From Irineochytrium annulatum (lineage: Eukaryota; Chytridiomycota; Chytridiomycetes; Chytridiales; Chytridiaceae), in the NCBI GenBank assembly GCA_027600665.1, contig JADGJL010000229.1, forward strand, positions 1-30,163: DNA of 30,163 bases, in the 5' to 3' direction. The translations under genes were made by a program, and so were the position numbers. This document shows positions 8,538-16,574 of the stretch, in pieces. The notes beneath the pieces are model-generated. The model searched no databases. It was not told the origin of the DNA and saw nothing but the letters and a program-made list of their open reading frames with translations. The stretch's first letter is position 1, and each line of letters opens with the position of its first letter.

Positions 8538-8592
8538 TAGGACCCGAAAGGCTGTGGATTGCCACGGCGCGCATGAACTAAATAATGCTATT

Positions 8593-8644
8593 CAAGCGAA
8601 ACCCACCGTCAGGCTTCCGACCTTATGAGGTGGGTTTTCGCTTG
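8593..8644. other. Long hairpin overlapping the end of the small ORF
   Basis: CAAGCGAAACCCACC (8593-8607) pairs with GGTGGGTTTTCGCTTG (8629-8644), leaving one bulged base and a 21-base loop. The stem includes the last codons and stop region of the 43-codon ORF. Neither side has a proper U tract, so it is a structural element common to both convergent RNAs rather than a standard terminator. Confidence 0.65.
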
Positions 8645-8754
8645 CTACGAAACTTTTTGCGTAACCAACGGTAAAGCTTTCGTCCACTCAGTACAATACT
8701 GAGGATCGCAGCAATCCATCGGATCACATCAAGCAACGCCACAAGTTTGACCAT
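8623..8754 (-). CDS. 43-residue single-span basic peptide, candidate type I toxin
   Basis: A small ORF whose ATG (8754-8752) is preceded by AGGGGGTGA, a near-perfect Shine-Dalgarno sequence at close spacing. A longer in-frame start exists at 8814 but lacks such a site. The peptide has one hydrophobic segment (about residues 2-22) and a strongly basic tail (23-41, rich in Arg and Lys). The gene has its own extended -10 promoter, a terminator about 90 bases past its stop, and an opposing promoter on the other strand whose RNA would overlap its 3' end. Small size, one span, charged tail and convergent RNA resemble type I toxin-antitoxin loci such as txpA/ratA or bsrG/SR4. I recognise no direct homologue, so the function is inferred. 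A small membrane regulator is the alternative. Confidence 0.5.
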   Translation of the reverse strand: MVKLVALLDVIRWIAAILSIVLSGRKLYRWLRKKFRSKRKPTS

Positions 8755-8829
8755 CGACGTCACCCCCTCTCGGGAAGCTGCGCCGTGATCTGGAAAACAT
8801 CCACCGTTATTCAAGAGTCCATAATATAG

Positions 8830-8838
8830 ATTATAGCA
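8830..8838 (-). promoter_or_regulatory. Extended -10 promoter of the small peptide gene
   Basis: On the minus strand the bases read TGCTATAAT, a perfect -10 with the TGn extension. There is no clear -35 hexamer, as is common for extended -10 promoters. The start point near 8823 leaves an mRNA leader of about 70 bases. Confidence 0.55.
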
Positions 8839-9017
8839 CGTATGTTCCTATGCCTCTACCATTTATTACTTGTCTTAGTATAGGCTTTCATATGCAGATA
8901 TCCTGCCTTGGCATGACTCCATCTTAATATTTATGCCTTTTCTTATGTATCAGTTTTGTTATCCTTTCTGTGGGGACGTATCCCATTTAACTTAGAGTAC
9001 ATAACGTTTGTTGATGC

Positions 9018-9065
9018 ACCATCCTTGCCTACATGATCCAATTATGGGTAAAGGTGGTTTTTTTT
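9018..9065 (+). terminator. Terminator-like hairpin upstream of the BNR gene
   Basis: ACCA/TGGT, CCTT/AAGG and CC/GG form a stem (9018-9057) interrupted by small loops, directly followed by eight T residues (9058-9065). It lies 84 bases before the BNR gene start and could be an attenuator in that gene's leader or the end of a short independent RNA. The rest of 8839-9017 holds no gene and no convincing promoter. Confidence 0.45.
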
Positions 9066-9148
9066 CTTGCGAAATTGTCATCGAAGTGAACCAGATTGTT
9101 ACGTTATCATCACCCGATTTGGGTAAAACCATAGAAGGAGGTGTTACG

Positions 9149-10336
9149 ATGACAACTAAGAGTACAGTGACATGGAAACGGATTGGTGCACTCGCATTAT
9201 CGTTAACGCTGGCTTGGGGGATGGGACCGGTACATATGCTTTCAGGCGCAAACGCTGCATCCTCGCAGGATTGTGGAAAGGGAGATCACGGACTAGCTAC
9301 TACACTGAAAAAGGGTAGCGGCGTGGAAGAGCAGCACCTGCAATTTACAGACATTGATTTTCTTAATGATACGACTGGACGAGCTGGGGGTGAAGGCTTC
9401 CTGATCGGAACCTCAAATGCAGGATGTACGTGGCAGTCCATATATACCGGGCAGTGGCAATTCACACAGCTTGATTTTCCGAATAATGTGAATGGATATG
9501 CGTTGGCACAAGTGAAAAATTCACCTGCAACCTATCTGATCCGTACCCATGATGGGGGATCGCACTGGACGCGGCTCGATACGCCGGGCATTCAATTCAA
9601 GCGAATCGATTTTCGCAATAAAGATGTAGGTTATGGTTACACCTATAATGGTGCATATCAGACGAAGGATGGCGGGGTAACCTGGAGCAAAATGAATACA
9701 CCTGCCAACACGCGTGCAGTTGCCTTTATCACAGAAAAGCAAGGATATGCCGTGGTGGTTGTACCCGGATCGGGATATCATTTGAAGCAAACGAGTGATG
9801 GCGGCAAGAACTGGACAACCTCTCTTCGAGTTGTCTCAGACACATGGAGTGGAGCGGATCTCTATGCACATGGTCAGCAAGTGTGGGCCCTTCTGTATGG
9901 TGATGCAGGCATGTCCCAACAATCGTACTCCCTCTATGCGAGCGGCGATCAAGGTAAGAACTGGACCCAAGTATTTGCGCAATCCACAGCAGGAGGAGGT
10001 CCTGCGCCAGGTACAAACAGTACGGGTAAAGGAACCGGACCTGCCAATCCAGGTGGTCATCCAGGTAACATGGCGTTGATTGGTAATCAGACAGCTTATC
10101 TGTCTGCAGGTTCACCAGCAGCTGGTAAAGTGGGTATCGGACGTTCTTATAATACAGGTTCCACGTGGAAAAACGTTGACTTGAAAGATCCGGGGTACAG
10201 TTCCCGTATCTCTTTCCCATCGGCCAAGACGGGTTGGCTCGTCGTAACAAGTGATAACTCCCCTGCGATCTATCAGACTACAGATGGCGGAACAACGTGG
10301 ACACAAAAAATGTTGTTGCCTTCAGAGCAGGATTAA
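9149..10336 (+). CDS. Secreted Asp-box (BNR/Ycf48-like) beta-propeller protein
   Basis: A 395-residue exported protein. The signal peptide has basic residues near 4-11, a hydrophobic core (about 12-30) and a likely cleavage after GANA. The mature part contains at least six Asp-box type motifs, including THDGGSHW, TKDGGVTW, TSDGGKNW, GDQGKNW, NTGSTW and TTDGGTTW. Each marks a beta-hairpin turn of a propeller blade, as in sialidases and Ycf48-like proteins. Sialidase catalytic residues are not evident, so binding or a scaffold role is more likely than catalysis. A Gly/Pro/Ser-rich insert (about residues 285-310) breaks the repeats. AAGGAGGTG lies 6 bases before the ATG at 9149, which decides the start over 9008. 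The ligand is unknown. Confidence 0.82.
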   Translation: MTTKSTVTWKRIGALALSLTLAWGMGPVHMLSGANAASSQDCGKGDHGLATTLKKGSGVEEQHLQFTDIDFLNDTTGRAGGEGFLIGTSNAGCTWQSIYTGQWQFTQLDFPNNVNGYALAQVKNSPATYLIRTHDGGSHWTRLDTPGIQFKRIDFRNKDVGYGYTYNGAYQTKDGGVTWSKMNTPANTRAVAFITEKQGYAVVVVPGSGYHLKQTSDGGKNWTTSLRVVSDTWSGADLYAHGQQVWALLYGDAGMSQQSYSLYASGDQGKNWTQVFAQSTAGGGPAPGTNSTGKGTGPANPGGHPGNMALIGNQTAYLSAGSPAAGKVGIGRSYNTGSTWKNVDLKDPGYSSRISFPSAKTGWLVVTSDNSPAIYQTTDGGTTWTQKMLLPSEQD

Positions 10337-10432
10337 ATAGCCTGTTAATCTGAAATAACAACAGAGCAAATCCAAATTAGAAATGAATGAAGATCAATCT
10401 AGTATGTCTCTGCATGGATATCTATAATGAAT

Positions 10433-10473
10433 AAGCCTCTTCCTGGCTAATGATGTGGGAAGGGGCTTGTTTG
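10433..10473 (+). terminator. Terminator after the BNR gene
   Basis: AAGCCTCTTCC (10433-10443) pairs with GGAAGGGGCTT (10458-10468) through one G-U pair, followed by a modest T-rich tail. It separates the BNR gene from the abfA promoter. Confidence 0.65.
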
Positions 10474-10490
10474 TGTAGAAATAAAAACGG

Positions 10491-10519
10491 TTGAAACCTG
10501 CTTTAAAACAAGTTATTGT
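10491..10519 (+). promoter_or_regulatory. Promoter of abfA
   Basis: TTGAAA (10491-10496), a 17-base spacer and TATTGT (10514-10519). The -10 overlaps the cre site that follows, which is the usual placement for repression by blocked initiation. Confidence 0.55.
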
Positions 10520-10530
10520 AAGCGATAACA
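10517..10530 (+). promoter_or_regulatory. CcpA catabolite-repression (cre) site
   Basis: TGTAAGCGATAACA matches the cre consensus TGWAANCGNTNWCA at every defined position. The flanks extend the dyad (ATTGT...ACAAT). It covers the -10 and start region of abfA, so carbon catabolite repression by CcpA with HPr-Ser-P is expected. A related LacI-family sugar regulator could also use it. Confidence 0.85.
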
Positions 10531-10554
10531 ATACATTATATGGAGGTTGAAATC

Positions 10555-12036
10555 ATGGTTGATGTTATTCTAAAGGCAGATTCAGACCAAGGATTAATAA
10601 ATCGCAATATATATGGTCACTTTTCCGAACACTTGGGACGTTGTATTTATGAGGGGCTGTGGGTAGGAGAAGATTCACCTATTCCGAATACGGATGGAAT
10701 TCGAAATGATGTATTGACGGCCTTGCAGAAGCTTAATGTTCCAGTTCTTCGTTGGCCGGGCGGTTGTTTTGCCGATGAATATCACTGGAAAGACGGTGTG
10801 GGTCCGAAGAGTGAGCGTGCTCGTATGATCAATACGCACTGGGGTGGTGTGGAAGAGAACAATCACTTTGGTACGCATGAATTCTTGAGATTATGTGAGT
10901 TGCTCGGCACCGAGCCATATATCAGTGGCAACCTGGGTAGCGGAACCGTGCAGGAAATGCAGGAATGGGTGGAATACATTACGTTTGATGGCGAGTCTCC
11001 TATGGCGAACTGGCGGAAACAGAATGGCCGGGAAGAACCGTGGAAGCTGAAGTATTTTGGCGTGGGAAATGAGAACTGGGGATGCGGCGGGAATATGCGT
11101 CCTGAATATTATGCGGATGAATATCGTCGGTATGCTACATATGTACGTAATTATTCCGGGAACGAGATTTATAAAATCGCTTGTGGCCCGAACGATAGTA
11201 ACTATGAATGGATGGAAGTGTTGATGCGGGAAGCTGCCCGTTTCATGGATGGCATCAGTCTTCATTATTATACAATTCCGACAGGTGTGTGGGAAGACAA
11301 AGGGAACGCTACCGGTTTTGGAGAGGCTGAATGGTTTACCACGTTAAAGAAAACGCTGTTTATGGATGAATTGCTTGTGAAGCACTCCGAAATTATGGAT
11401 AAATATGATCCAGATGGCCGGGTGGGTATCATTGTAGACGAGTGGGGAACGTGGTATAACGTTGAGCCGGGAACCAATCCGGGCTTCCTCTACCAGCAAA
11501 ATACGATGCGGGATGCAGTTCTTGCAGCGGTGAACCTTAACATTTTCAATCAGCATAATAAACGGGTACAGATGGCGAATCTTGCACAGATCGTCAATGT
11601 GCTTCAATCGCTTGTGCTCACGGAAGGGGACAAAATGCTCCTGACACCTACGTATCATGTATTTGATATGTATCAGGTTCATATGGATGCGCAGCGGCTG
11701 GATTTGAATTATGATAGCCCTGGTTATACCTTCGGAGAAGACACCATTCCTCAGCTCAGCTTATCAGCATCCCGCAACAAGGATGGGGTCATTCATGTGA
11801 CAGCTTGTAATCTGAGCCACATCGATGAGTTGGAAGTCGTCTGTCAGCTGGACGCAGCTCAAGCGGCTAAAGTATCCGGGCAGATTCTGCACCATACTGA
11901 TTTTGGCGCATTCAATACCTTTGAACAGCCGAATCATGTTCAGCCAGTGGCGTGGGAGGGACTCACACTGGAGAATAACACCTTGCGTTTTGTTCTTCCT
12001 CCAGCATCGGTTGGGGTCATCGCTATAGAGGGATAA
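10555..12036 (+). CDS. abfA: GH51 alpha-L-arabinofuranosidase
   Basis: A 493-residue intracellular glycosidase with no signal peptide. It removes terminal arabinofuranose from arabinan or arabinoxylan oligosaccharides. The (beta/alpha)8 barrel starts with [19 protein letters not shown] and [16 protein letters not shown]. The acid/base is the Glu in GVGNENWG (about 173) and the nucleophile is the Glu in IIVDEWGTW (about 296), matching the usual spacing of GH51 clan GH-A enzymes. A C-terminal beta domain follows. GGAGG (10542-10546) lies 8 bases before the ATG at 10555, favouring it over the longer frame at 10540. The cre site predicts repression by glucose. The next gene starts just past its stop codon, indicating translational coupling. 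Confidence 0.94.
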   Translation: MVDVILKADSDQGLINRNIYGHFSEHLGRCIYEGLWVGEDSPIPNTDGIRNDVLTALQKLNVPVLRWPGGCFADEYHWKDGVGPKSERARMINTHWGGVEENNHFGTHEFLRLCELLGTEPYISGNLGSGTVQEMQEWVEYITFDGESPMANWRKQNGREEPWKLKYFGVGNENWGCGGNMRPEYYADEYRRYATYVRNYSGNEIYKIACGPNDSNYEWMEVLMREAARFMDGISLHYYTIPTGVWEDKGNATGFGEAEWFTTLKKTLFMDELLVKHSEIMDKYDPDGRVGIIVDEWGTWYNVEPGTNPGFLYQQNTMRDAVLAAVNLNIFNQHNKRVQMANLAQIVNVLQSLVLTEGDKMLLTPTYHVFDMYQVHMDAQRLDLNYDSPGYTFGEDTIPQLSLSASRNKDGVIHVTACNLSHIDELEVVCQLDAAQAAKVSGQILHHTDFGAFNTFEQPNHVQPVAWEGLTLENNTLRFVLPPASVGVIAIEG

Positions 12037-12038
12037 TG

Positions 12039-12305
12039 ATGAAAAGGCAGGAACCTTGCAAGGGTTGCAATGATCAGTATGATGTGAAGATTAGCGATGC
12101 CAAAATGGCCAGACTTGTTGAGATTGCTTCACGCTCGCGTCCGACGGTACAGGATGAGGAATACGAGCGGCGGCTATCCATCTGCTCTGCCTGTCCGGGA
12201 TTGCAATATGGCACGACTTGTCGGCACTGTGGCTGTCTTGTACAGGTGCGAGCGAAGCTGAGCGAGTCGACATGTCCTTTTCCTTATGAATCACAATGGG
12301 CCTGA
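12039..12305 (+). CDS. Small cysteine-rich protein, DUF6171-like
   Basis: An 88-residue protein with two paired cysteine clusters: CKGC near the N-terminus, then CSACPGL...TTCRHCGCLVQVRAKL and a final TCPFP. This suggests one or two zinc-ribbon sites. The C-terminal half resembles the short DUF6171 proteins of Paenibacillaceae. Their function is unknown and my family call is from memory. Two adjacent ATG codons exist (12036 and 12039). The first overlaps the abfA stop by one base, but GAGGG (12028-12032) is better spaced for the second. Sharing the abfA transcript implies the same catabolite control, although nothing in the protein points to sugar metabolism. Confidence 0.75.
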   Translation: MKRQEPCKGCNDQYDVKISDAKMARLVEIASRSRPTVQDEEYERRLSICSACPGLQYGTTCRHCGCLVQVRAKLSESTCPFPYESQWA

Positions 12306-12338
12306 TCGGATGAATGAATATTACTATAATGAAGCAAA

Positions 12339-12375
12339 AGGGAGCTGCACTTTACAGGTGTAGCTCTTCTTTTTT
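12339..12375 (+). terminator. Terminator of the abfA transcript
   Basis: GAGCTGCAC pairs with GTGTAGCTC through a G-U pair and is followed by a T-rich tract ending in TTTTTT (12370-12375). It sits about 35 bases past the small cysteine-rich gene. Confidence 0.8.
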
Positions 12376-12412
12376 GGCTTGATGAGGAAAAAACTCTGAA
12401 TTTGGATTTGAA

Positions 12413-12442
12413 TTGAGCGAGGGAACTGGATATAGTTATACA
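12413..12442 (+). promoter_or_regulatory. Possible promoter of the ywiB-argS unit
   Basis: TTGAGC (12413-12418), an 18-base spacer and TATACA (12437-12442). Both boxes match only in part. The leader to 12571 would be about 120 bases. I see no T-box specifier or antiterminator in it. Confidence 0.35.
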
Positions 12443-12570
12443 GTAGAGTGTAGGATAGCAAGCTATCCGGGAATATGAGCGCGTATAGCGACACAACAAT
12501 ACGGGAAGGGCTGTTCTCACCGGCCGTGCCTGATTTTGCGTCGCCTCGAATATAATGGAGGTTAACATTC

Positions 12571-12996
12571 ATGTCGAACATGCGACCGGTACACATCCGG
12601 CTGCACAGCCGTTATGAAGGTGAAGATGTGCTGCAGGAAATGCAGGGTGAAGCCGTGTTGAAAGGGTCTGTTCTTTATGTTCGTTATGAAGAACCGGAGG
12701 TTGGACCCGAGGGAGGCACAACTCGTACCACATTGAAGCTGGGTGGACAATCCATCAAGATTATACGTCATGGTGAAGTGGAATCGGAGCAGACTTTTGA
12801 ATTAAATCGGAAGCTTCCTGGTTTCTACCGATCACCATACATGTCGTTTGCCCTGTCCACGCATACACAGAAGCTGGAACTTTCCATTCAGGGATTGAGC
12901 GCACGCGCAGCGTGGAGCTACGACTTTTACCGCTTTGATGAAGAATCCGGACATTTCGCGATTAGTTTGCATATACAGGAGGAACCAATTTCATGA
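12571..12996 (+). CDS. ywiB: DUF1934 (YwiB family) protein
   Basis: A 141-residue soluble protein of the DUF1934/YwiB family, which is predicted to form a small lipocalin-like beta barrel. Its role is unknown. The family pattern is visible: an N-terminal strand with [12 protein letters not shown], a central [22 protein letters not shown] stretch and a C-terminal [24 protein letters not shown] (12557-12561) lies 9 bases before the ATG at 12571. An internal ATG three codons later is possible. The stop codon overlaps the argS start by four bases (ATGA), so the two genes are coupled. The same ywiB-argS pairing occurs in B. subtilis, which supports the assignment. Confidence 0.85.
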   Translation: MSNMRPVHIRLHSRYEGEDVLQEMQGEAVLKGSVLYVRYEEPEVGPEGGTTRTTLKLGGQSIKIIRHGEVESEQTFELNRKLPGFYRSPYMSFALSTHTQKLELSIQGLSARAAWSYDFYRFDEESGHFAISLHIQEEPIS

Positions 12997-14672
12997 CACG
13001 TAATCCACTAGATACGATTAACGAACGGGTAAGCACGGCCATCGGCAACGCCATTGTGGCGGCCGGAATTGTTACACAGGAAGAATTGCCAGCCATTACA
13101 TTGGAAGTACCGCGTGAGAAGACACACGGGGACCTGGCTACCAATGCTGCCATGCAGCTGACCAAGATTGCCAAGCGCAATCCGCGCCAGATTGCTGAAG
13201 AGATCATTGCCAATCTGAATCTGGCTGAAGCAGGAATCGAGAAGGCTGAGATTGCCGGTCCAGGATTCATTAACTTTAAGTTGGACAAGAGTTACCTTTA
13301 TCCAGTACTTGCGCTTGTGCAGGAGCAGGGCAAAGACTACGGAAGAATTAGCATCGGAGAAGGGCGCAAAGTCGAGATGGAGTTCGTCAGTGCCAACCCA
13401 ACAGGCAGTCTGCATCTGGGTCATGCCCGTGGAGCAGCTGTAGGTGATGCTCTATGTAACATCCTTGACTACGCTGGATATGAAGTAACCCGTGAATACT
13501 ACATTAATGATGCAGGTAATCAGGTGTTTAATCTGGCGCGTTCCATTGAAGCTCGTTATCTGCAAGAGCTGGGTCAGGATGCTGAGATGCCTGAAGATGG
13601 TTATCACGGTGAAGATATTAAAGGATTTGCCAAGCAACTCGTTGCTGAAAAGGGTGATGAATTGCTGTCCATGCACCCGGGTGACCGTGCAGCTTATTTC
13701 CGTGACTTTGGACTGGAGAAGGAACTGGACAAGATCAAACGTGACTTGAATCGCTTCCGTGTTAACTTTGACATCTGGTTCAGCGAGACCTCCCTGTATG
13801 ACAACGGAGAAGTTCTGCGAGTGCTTGATGAATTGCGTGACCGCAATGAGATCTATGAGCAAGATGGAGCAACTTGGCTGAAAACGATGCAATACGGTGA
13901 TGACAAAGAACGTGTGTTGATCAAGAACGATGGCACGTATACTTACCTGACACCAGACATTGCTTATCACCGCGACAAATATGCGCGTGGATACGACACG
14001 ATGATCAACATCTGGGGTGCGGATCACCATGGTTATATCCCCCGGATGAAAGCTGCGATGCAAGCACTGGGCAATGACCCTGAGAAACTGGTCGTTTTGA
14101 TTGCACAGATGGTGAGCTTGTTCCAGAACGGCGAGAAAGTGAAAATGTCCAAACGTACAGGTAAAGCTGTAACGATGGAAGATCTGATGGATGAAGTGGG
14201 TATTGATGCCATCCGTTATTTCTTCACGATGCGGAGCATGGACTCCCACCTGGACTTTGACATGGACCTTGCAATTTCGACATCCAATGAAAATCCGGTA
14301 TTTTATGTACAATATGCGCATGCACGTGTATGTAGCGTATACCGTCAGGCTGAAGAACAAGGTATTGAACTGCTGCCACTGGCACAGATCGACCTGTCCA
14401 AGCTGACAACAGAGCACGAGTATGACCTTCTTCGCAAAATGGGAGAACTGCCTGAAGAAATCTCGGCAGCGGCAACAGGATATGCGCCTCATCGTATCAT
14501 CCGTTATGTATACGAGCTGGCATCCCTGTTCCACAGCTACTACCGTGCAGAACGTGTCATTACGGAAGATGCGCAGCAAACTCAGGCACGTCTTGCACTG
14601 ATCGGTGCTGTGCGTACCGTTATTGCAACGGCGCTTCGTCTGGTAGGCGTAAGCGCACCAGATAAAATGTAA
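12993..14672 (+). CDS. argS: Arginyl-tRNA synthetase
   Basis: A 559-residue class I aminoacyl-tRNA synthetase that charges tRNA-Arg using ATP in the cytoplasm. The N-terminal Add-1 domain (about 1-110) precedes the Rossmann catalytic core. Its HIGH signature reads HLGH (141-144) inside [23 protein letters not shown] (384-388) is intact. The helical DALR-type anticodon-binding domain closes the protein at [12 protein letters not shown]. Length and domain order are typical. AGGAGG (12977-12982) lies 10 bases before the ATG, within the end of ywiB. A strong terminator follows. A long reading frame on the opposite strand (13452-14723) is only a shadow of this gene. Confidence 0.97.
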   Translation: MTRNPLDTINERVSTAIGNAIVAAGIVTQEELPAITLEVPREKTHGDLATNAAMQLTKIAKRNPRQIAEEIIANLNLAEAGIEKAEIAGPGFINFKLDKSYLYPVLALVQEQGKDYGRISIGEGRKVEMEFVSANPTGSLHLGHARGAAVGDALCNILDYAGYEVTREYYINDAGNQVFNLARSIEARYLQELGQDAEMPEDGYHGEDIKGFAKQLVAEKGDELLSMHPGDRAAYFRDFGLEKELDKIKRDLNRFRVNFDIWFSETSLYDNGEVLRVLDELRDRNEIYEQDGATWLKTMQYGDDKERVLIKNDGTYTYLTPDIAYHRDKYARGYDTMINIWGADHHGYIPRMKAAMQALGNDPEKLVVLIAQMVSLFQNGEKVKMSKRTGKAVTMEDLMDEVGIDAIRYFFTMRSMDSHLDFDMDLAISTSNENPVFYVQYAHARVCSVYRQAEEQGIELLPLAQIDLSKLTTEHEYDLLRKMGELPEEISAAATGYAPHRIIRYVYELASLFHSYYRAERVITEDAQQTQARLALIGAVRTVIATALRLVGVSAPDKM

Positions 14673-14710
14673 ATTCCAGGATTGCGGCCTGCCGCCGCTC
14701 CGCCTCAAGC

Positions 14711-14768
14711 AAAAAGTCTCCATGTCCGCGTTGTGTCTTCAACGTGGTACATGGAGACTTTTTTTTGT
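14711..14768 (+). terminator. Terminator of argS
   Basis: AAAAAGTCTCCATGT (from 14711) pairs with ACATGGAGACTTTTT across a second inner stem (CGTTG/CAACG), with a long T run ending near 14766. The A run on the left makes it potentially bidirectional, so it may also stop leftward protease transcripts. Bases 14769-14958 hold only a small dyad (TGCTAA/TTAGCA near 14936-14950). Confidence 0.88.
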
Positions 14769-14958
14769 TTTGTACCCGGAGCTGAAGAAAACGAATTTCC
14801 CTATCTAAGGTACGCTAGCCTCCCCAGACATCACAGCGGGTGCCACTTGAGGATTCAGCCGCAAGCAAGATCCCTTCGCACATTCAAGTCGGGGGTGGGT
14901 TACTGTGATTCGCCAAACATCAATCAAACGAGTTCTGCTAATGGTTAGCATAGCCTAC

Positions 14959-16113
14959 TCACTCTTCGCCCTCCTGCATTAGCTTCAGGGCGTCAATCTC
15001 ACCGCCACGTATTTTGGTTTTCGCTGTGGTAGTCTTGCGGGCTCGCAGTGGGATCGTAGCACGTTTGACGAGGGTCTTGATTTCACTGGGGGATAATCCC
15101 GGATGCTTGGCAAGCAGCAAGGCGATAGCACCGCTCACATGCGAGGTTGCCATGGAAGTGCCGCTCATCTCGTGATGCTTGCCTTGCACCCATGAGGAGA
15201 CAATCTTATCACCAGGTGCATAGACATCCACATATGCGCCACGATTGCTGAAGGAAGCAATACGTCTGTTTTTGTCAGTTGCTCCGACGGATATGGTCTG
15301 CGGATAACGTGCTGGATAATCAATGCTGCGTCGTTTGCCATCGTTTCCTGACGAAGCAACAATGACAATTCCGGCATGGTACGCACGATTGACAACATCA
15401 AGCAGTGCCTTGCTGCGTGTTTTCATGCCAAAGCTCATGTTGATGATATCGACCCTGTTACGCACACACCAATCGATGCCAAGCACAATGTCGGATACAT
15501 AAGCCGATCCGTTGTGGTCGAATGCCTTCACGGGATAGATCAGGGACCGTGGAGCTACACCAATCATGCCTGCGGTGCTGTTGGCTGCGGCGATGGTCCC
15601 CGCAATGTGGGTGCCGTGTCCATTATCATCATGAGGAAGCAGGCTGCGGTTTAACAGATTGATTCCGCGTGCCAGGGAATATCGAAGATCAGGATGGTGA
15701 TAATCAGCACCTGTATCAATTACACCGATTTTGATCCGGTGCCCGGTAGATACAGACCATACTTTGGGTGCCCGAATCTGCTTCACTCCCCAGGGTATGC
15801 CTTGGGCATTGCTCGGTTTGCTGTGGAGTGCGGTGGCGTGAAGGGAGATGGGGATGTCTTCTTCAATCGTAATCTCATCCCCATAGCGGTATAAATCCTC
15901 CGGGCGTTGTACTGTAGCGATAATGGAACGAGCTAGTCGCGAGGAGCGGACGGCCCCAAGGTCGGTAAATTCATTCCGCATTCGGGATAATTCCACGAGG
16001 CAGGCCTCGTACTGCTGCGGTTTGGCAAATCGGATCAAATATCGCCCTCCTTGTTCTGGTTCAGGGCGTCTCATTCCGTCAATTAATTGATGCAATAAAC
16101 CAGTATAGTCCAT
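14959..16113 (-). CDS. Subtilisin-like (S8) serine protease without a signal peptide
   Basis: A 384-residue subtilase. The catalytic triad is Asp133 in GVIDTGAD, His166 in DNGHGTHIAGT and Ser320 in MSGTSMATSHVSGA, with the oxyanion Asn257 in SSGND. About 105 residues precede the mature-like GIPWGVKQIRAPKVWS, consistent with an inhibitory or chaperone prodomain. There is no hydrophobic signal sequence, even if upstream codons are considered, so the protein is probably cytoplasmic or released by another route. AAGGGGGCT (16129-16121) lies 7 bases before the ATG. A consensus promoter stands at 16224-16196. Intracellular serine proteases of Bacillus are the nearest functional analogy, but those have a short N-terminal extension, unlike this one. 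Confidence 0.92.
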   Translation of the reverse strand: MDYTGLLHQLIDGMRRPEPEQGGRYLIRFAKPQQYEACLVELSRMRNEFTDLGAVRSSRLARSIIATVQRPEDLYRYGDEITIEEDIPISLHATALHSKPSNAQGIPWGVKQIRAPKVWSVSTGHRIKIGVIDTGADYHHPDLRYSLARGINLLNRSLLPHDDNGHGTHIAGTIAAANSTAGMIGVAPRSLIYPVKAFDHNGSAYVSDIVLGIDWCVRNRVDIINMSFGMKTRSKALLDVVNRAYHAGIVIVASSGNDGKRRSIDYPARYPQTISVGATDKNRRIASFSNRGAYVDVYAPGDKIVSSWVQGKHHEMSGTSMATSHVSGAIALLLAKHPGLSPSEIKTLVKRATIPLRARKTTTAKTKIRGGEIDALKLMQEGEE

Positions 16114-16195
16114 AATGGGCAGCCCCCTTCGGGATGAACATGCTGAGGTATTCTATGAATGCGCTCATCTCGCCGCATGGGGAACTTGCCCTTTT

Positions 16196-16224
16196 TTTAT
16201 AAAAACACATTCACTTCGTGTCAA
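16196..16224 (-). promoter_or_regulatory. Sigma-A promoter of the subtilase gene
   Basis: On the minus strand a perfect TTGACA (16224-16219), a 17-base spacer and TATAAA (16201-16196). The start near 16189 leaves a leader of about 75 bases. Confidence 0.75.
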
Positions 16225-16312
16225 AACGGGCGCAGGGACATATGATGGATGGAGAGCTAGAGGGCTCTTGCGGGGAACCTGGTGAGGAGCAATCCTTCAA
16301 GGGTATACAGTC

Positions 16313-16340
16313 AAAAGGCGGAGGGGACTCCGTCTTTTTT
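16313..16340 (+). terminator. Orphan rightward terminator
   Basis: GGCGGAG (16317-16323) pairs with CTCCGTC (16328-16334) through a G-U pair, with loop GGGA and six T residues (16335-16340). No supported gene ends just upstream. It may end a short RNA starting within the protease promoter region or block read-through. The rest of 16341-16557 shows no gene and no convincing rpoE promoter. Confidence 0.6.
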
Positions 16341-16574
16341 ATTATGGAGTTGTCTCTTTTGCAATGAAGGACACGTATGAGTTTAATGTCGTATCGCGTT
16401 GAATATATTGGACAGATTGGAGCTGCTCTCCGTATTTGCGTCACATCCGTACATAAAAACTTGCTTTTTAACGCTAAATAGGTTTTACTTAGGTTTGTTA
16501 ATGGATATGTTATACGTAACAGTCCAGTTCGTAGGGGTTAAAAAGTGAATTTTGTGTGAGAGGAAGTGTCTGCA

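Larger units (their letters stand above)
8427..8645 (+). ncRNA. Candidate structured RNA convergent with the small peptide gene
   Basis: Downstream of the 8392-8420 promoter lie three stem-loops: GTATATGGT/ACCATATAC (8471-8499), AAGAGTCTT/AAGACTCTT (8505-8537), and the long hairpin 8593-8644 that reaches into the end of the 43-codon ORF on the other strand. No protein start with a ribosome binding site is visible on this strand. The 3' end is uncertain because no U tract directly follows the last hairpin. If transcribed, it would pair with the 3' part of the peptide mRNA. This is inference from sequence layout. Confidence 0.3.

Noticed and set aside
12551..12556. TATAAT just before ywiB as a promoter -10
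   Set aside because: No -35 lies at suitable distance and the start point would fall in the ribosome binding site.
13452..14723. A 423-codon open frame on the minus strand opposite argS
   Set aside because: It is fully antisense to a certain argS gene, its translation is rich in Cys, His and Phe as shadow frames are, and it lacks a ribosome site.
14682..14948. 88-codon frame after argS
   Set aside because: It covers the argS terminator and has no ribosome site.
16242..16367. 41-codon frame on the plus strand near the protease promoter
   Set aside because: The ribosome site is weak and the frame runs through a good terminator hairpin, which explains the sequence better.
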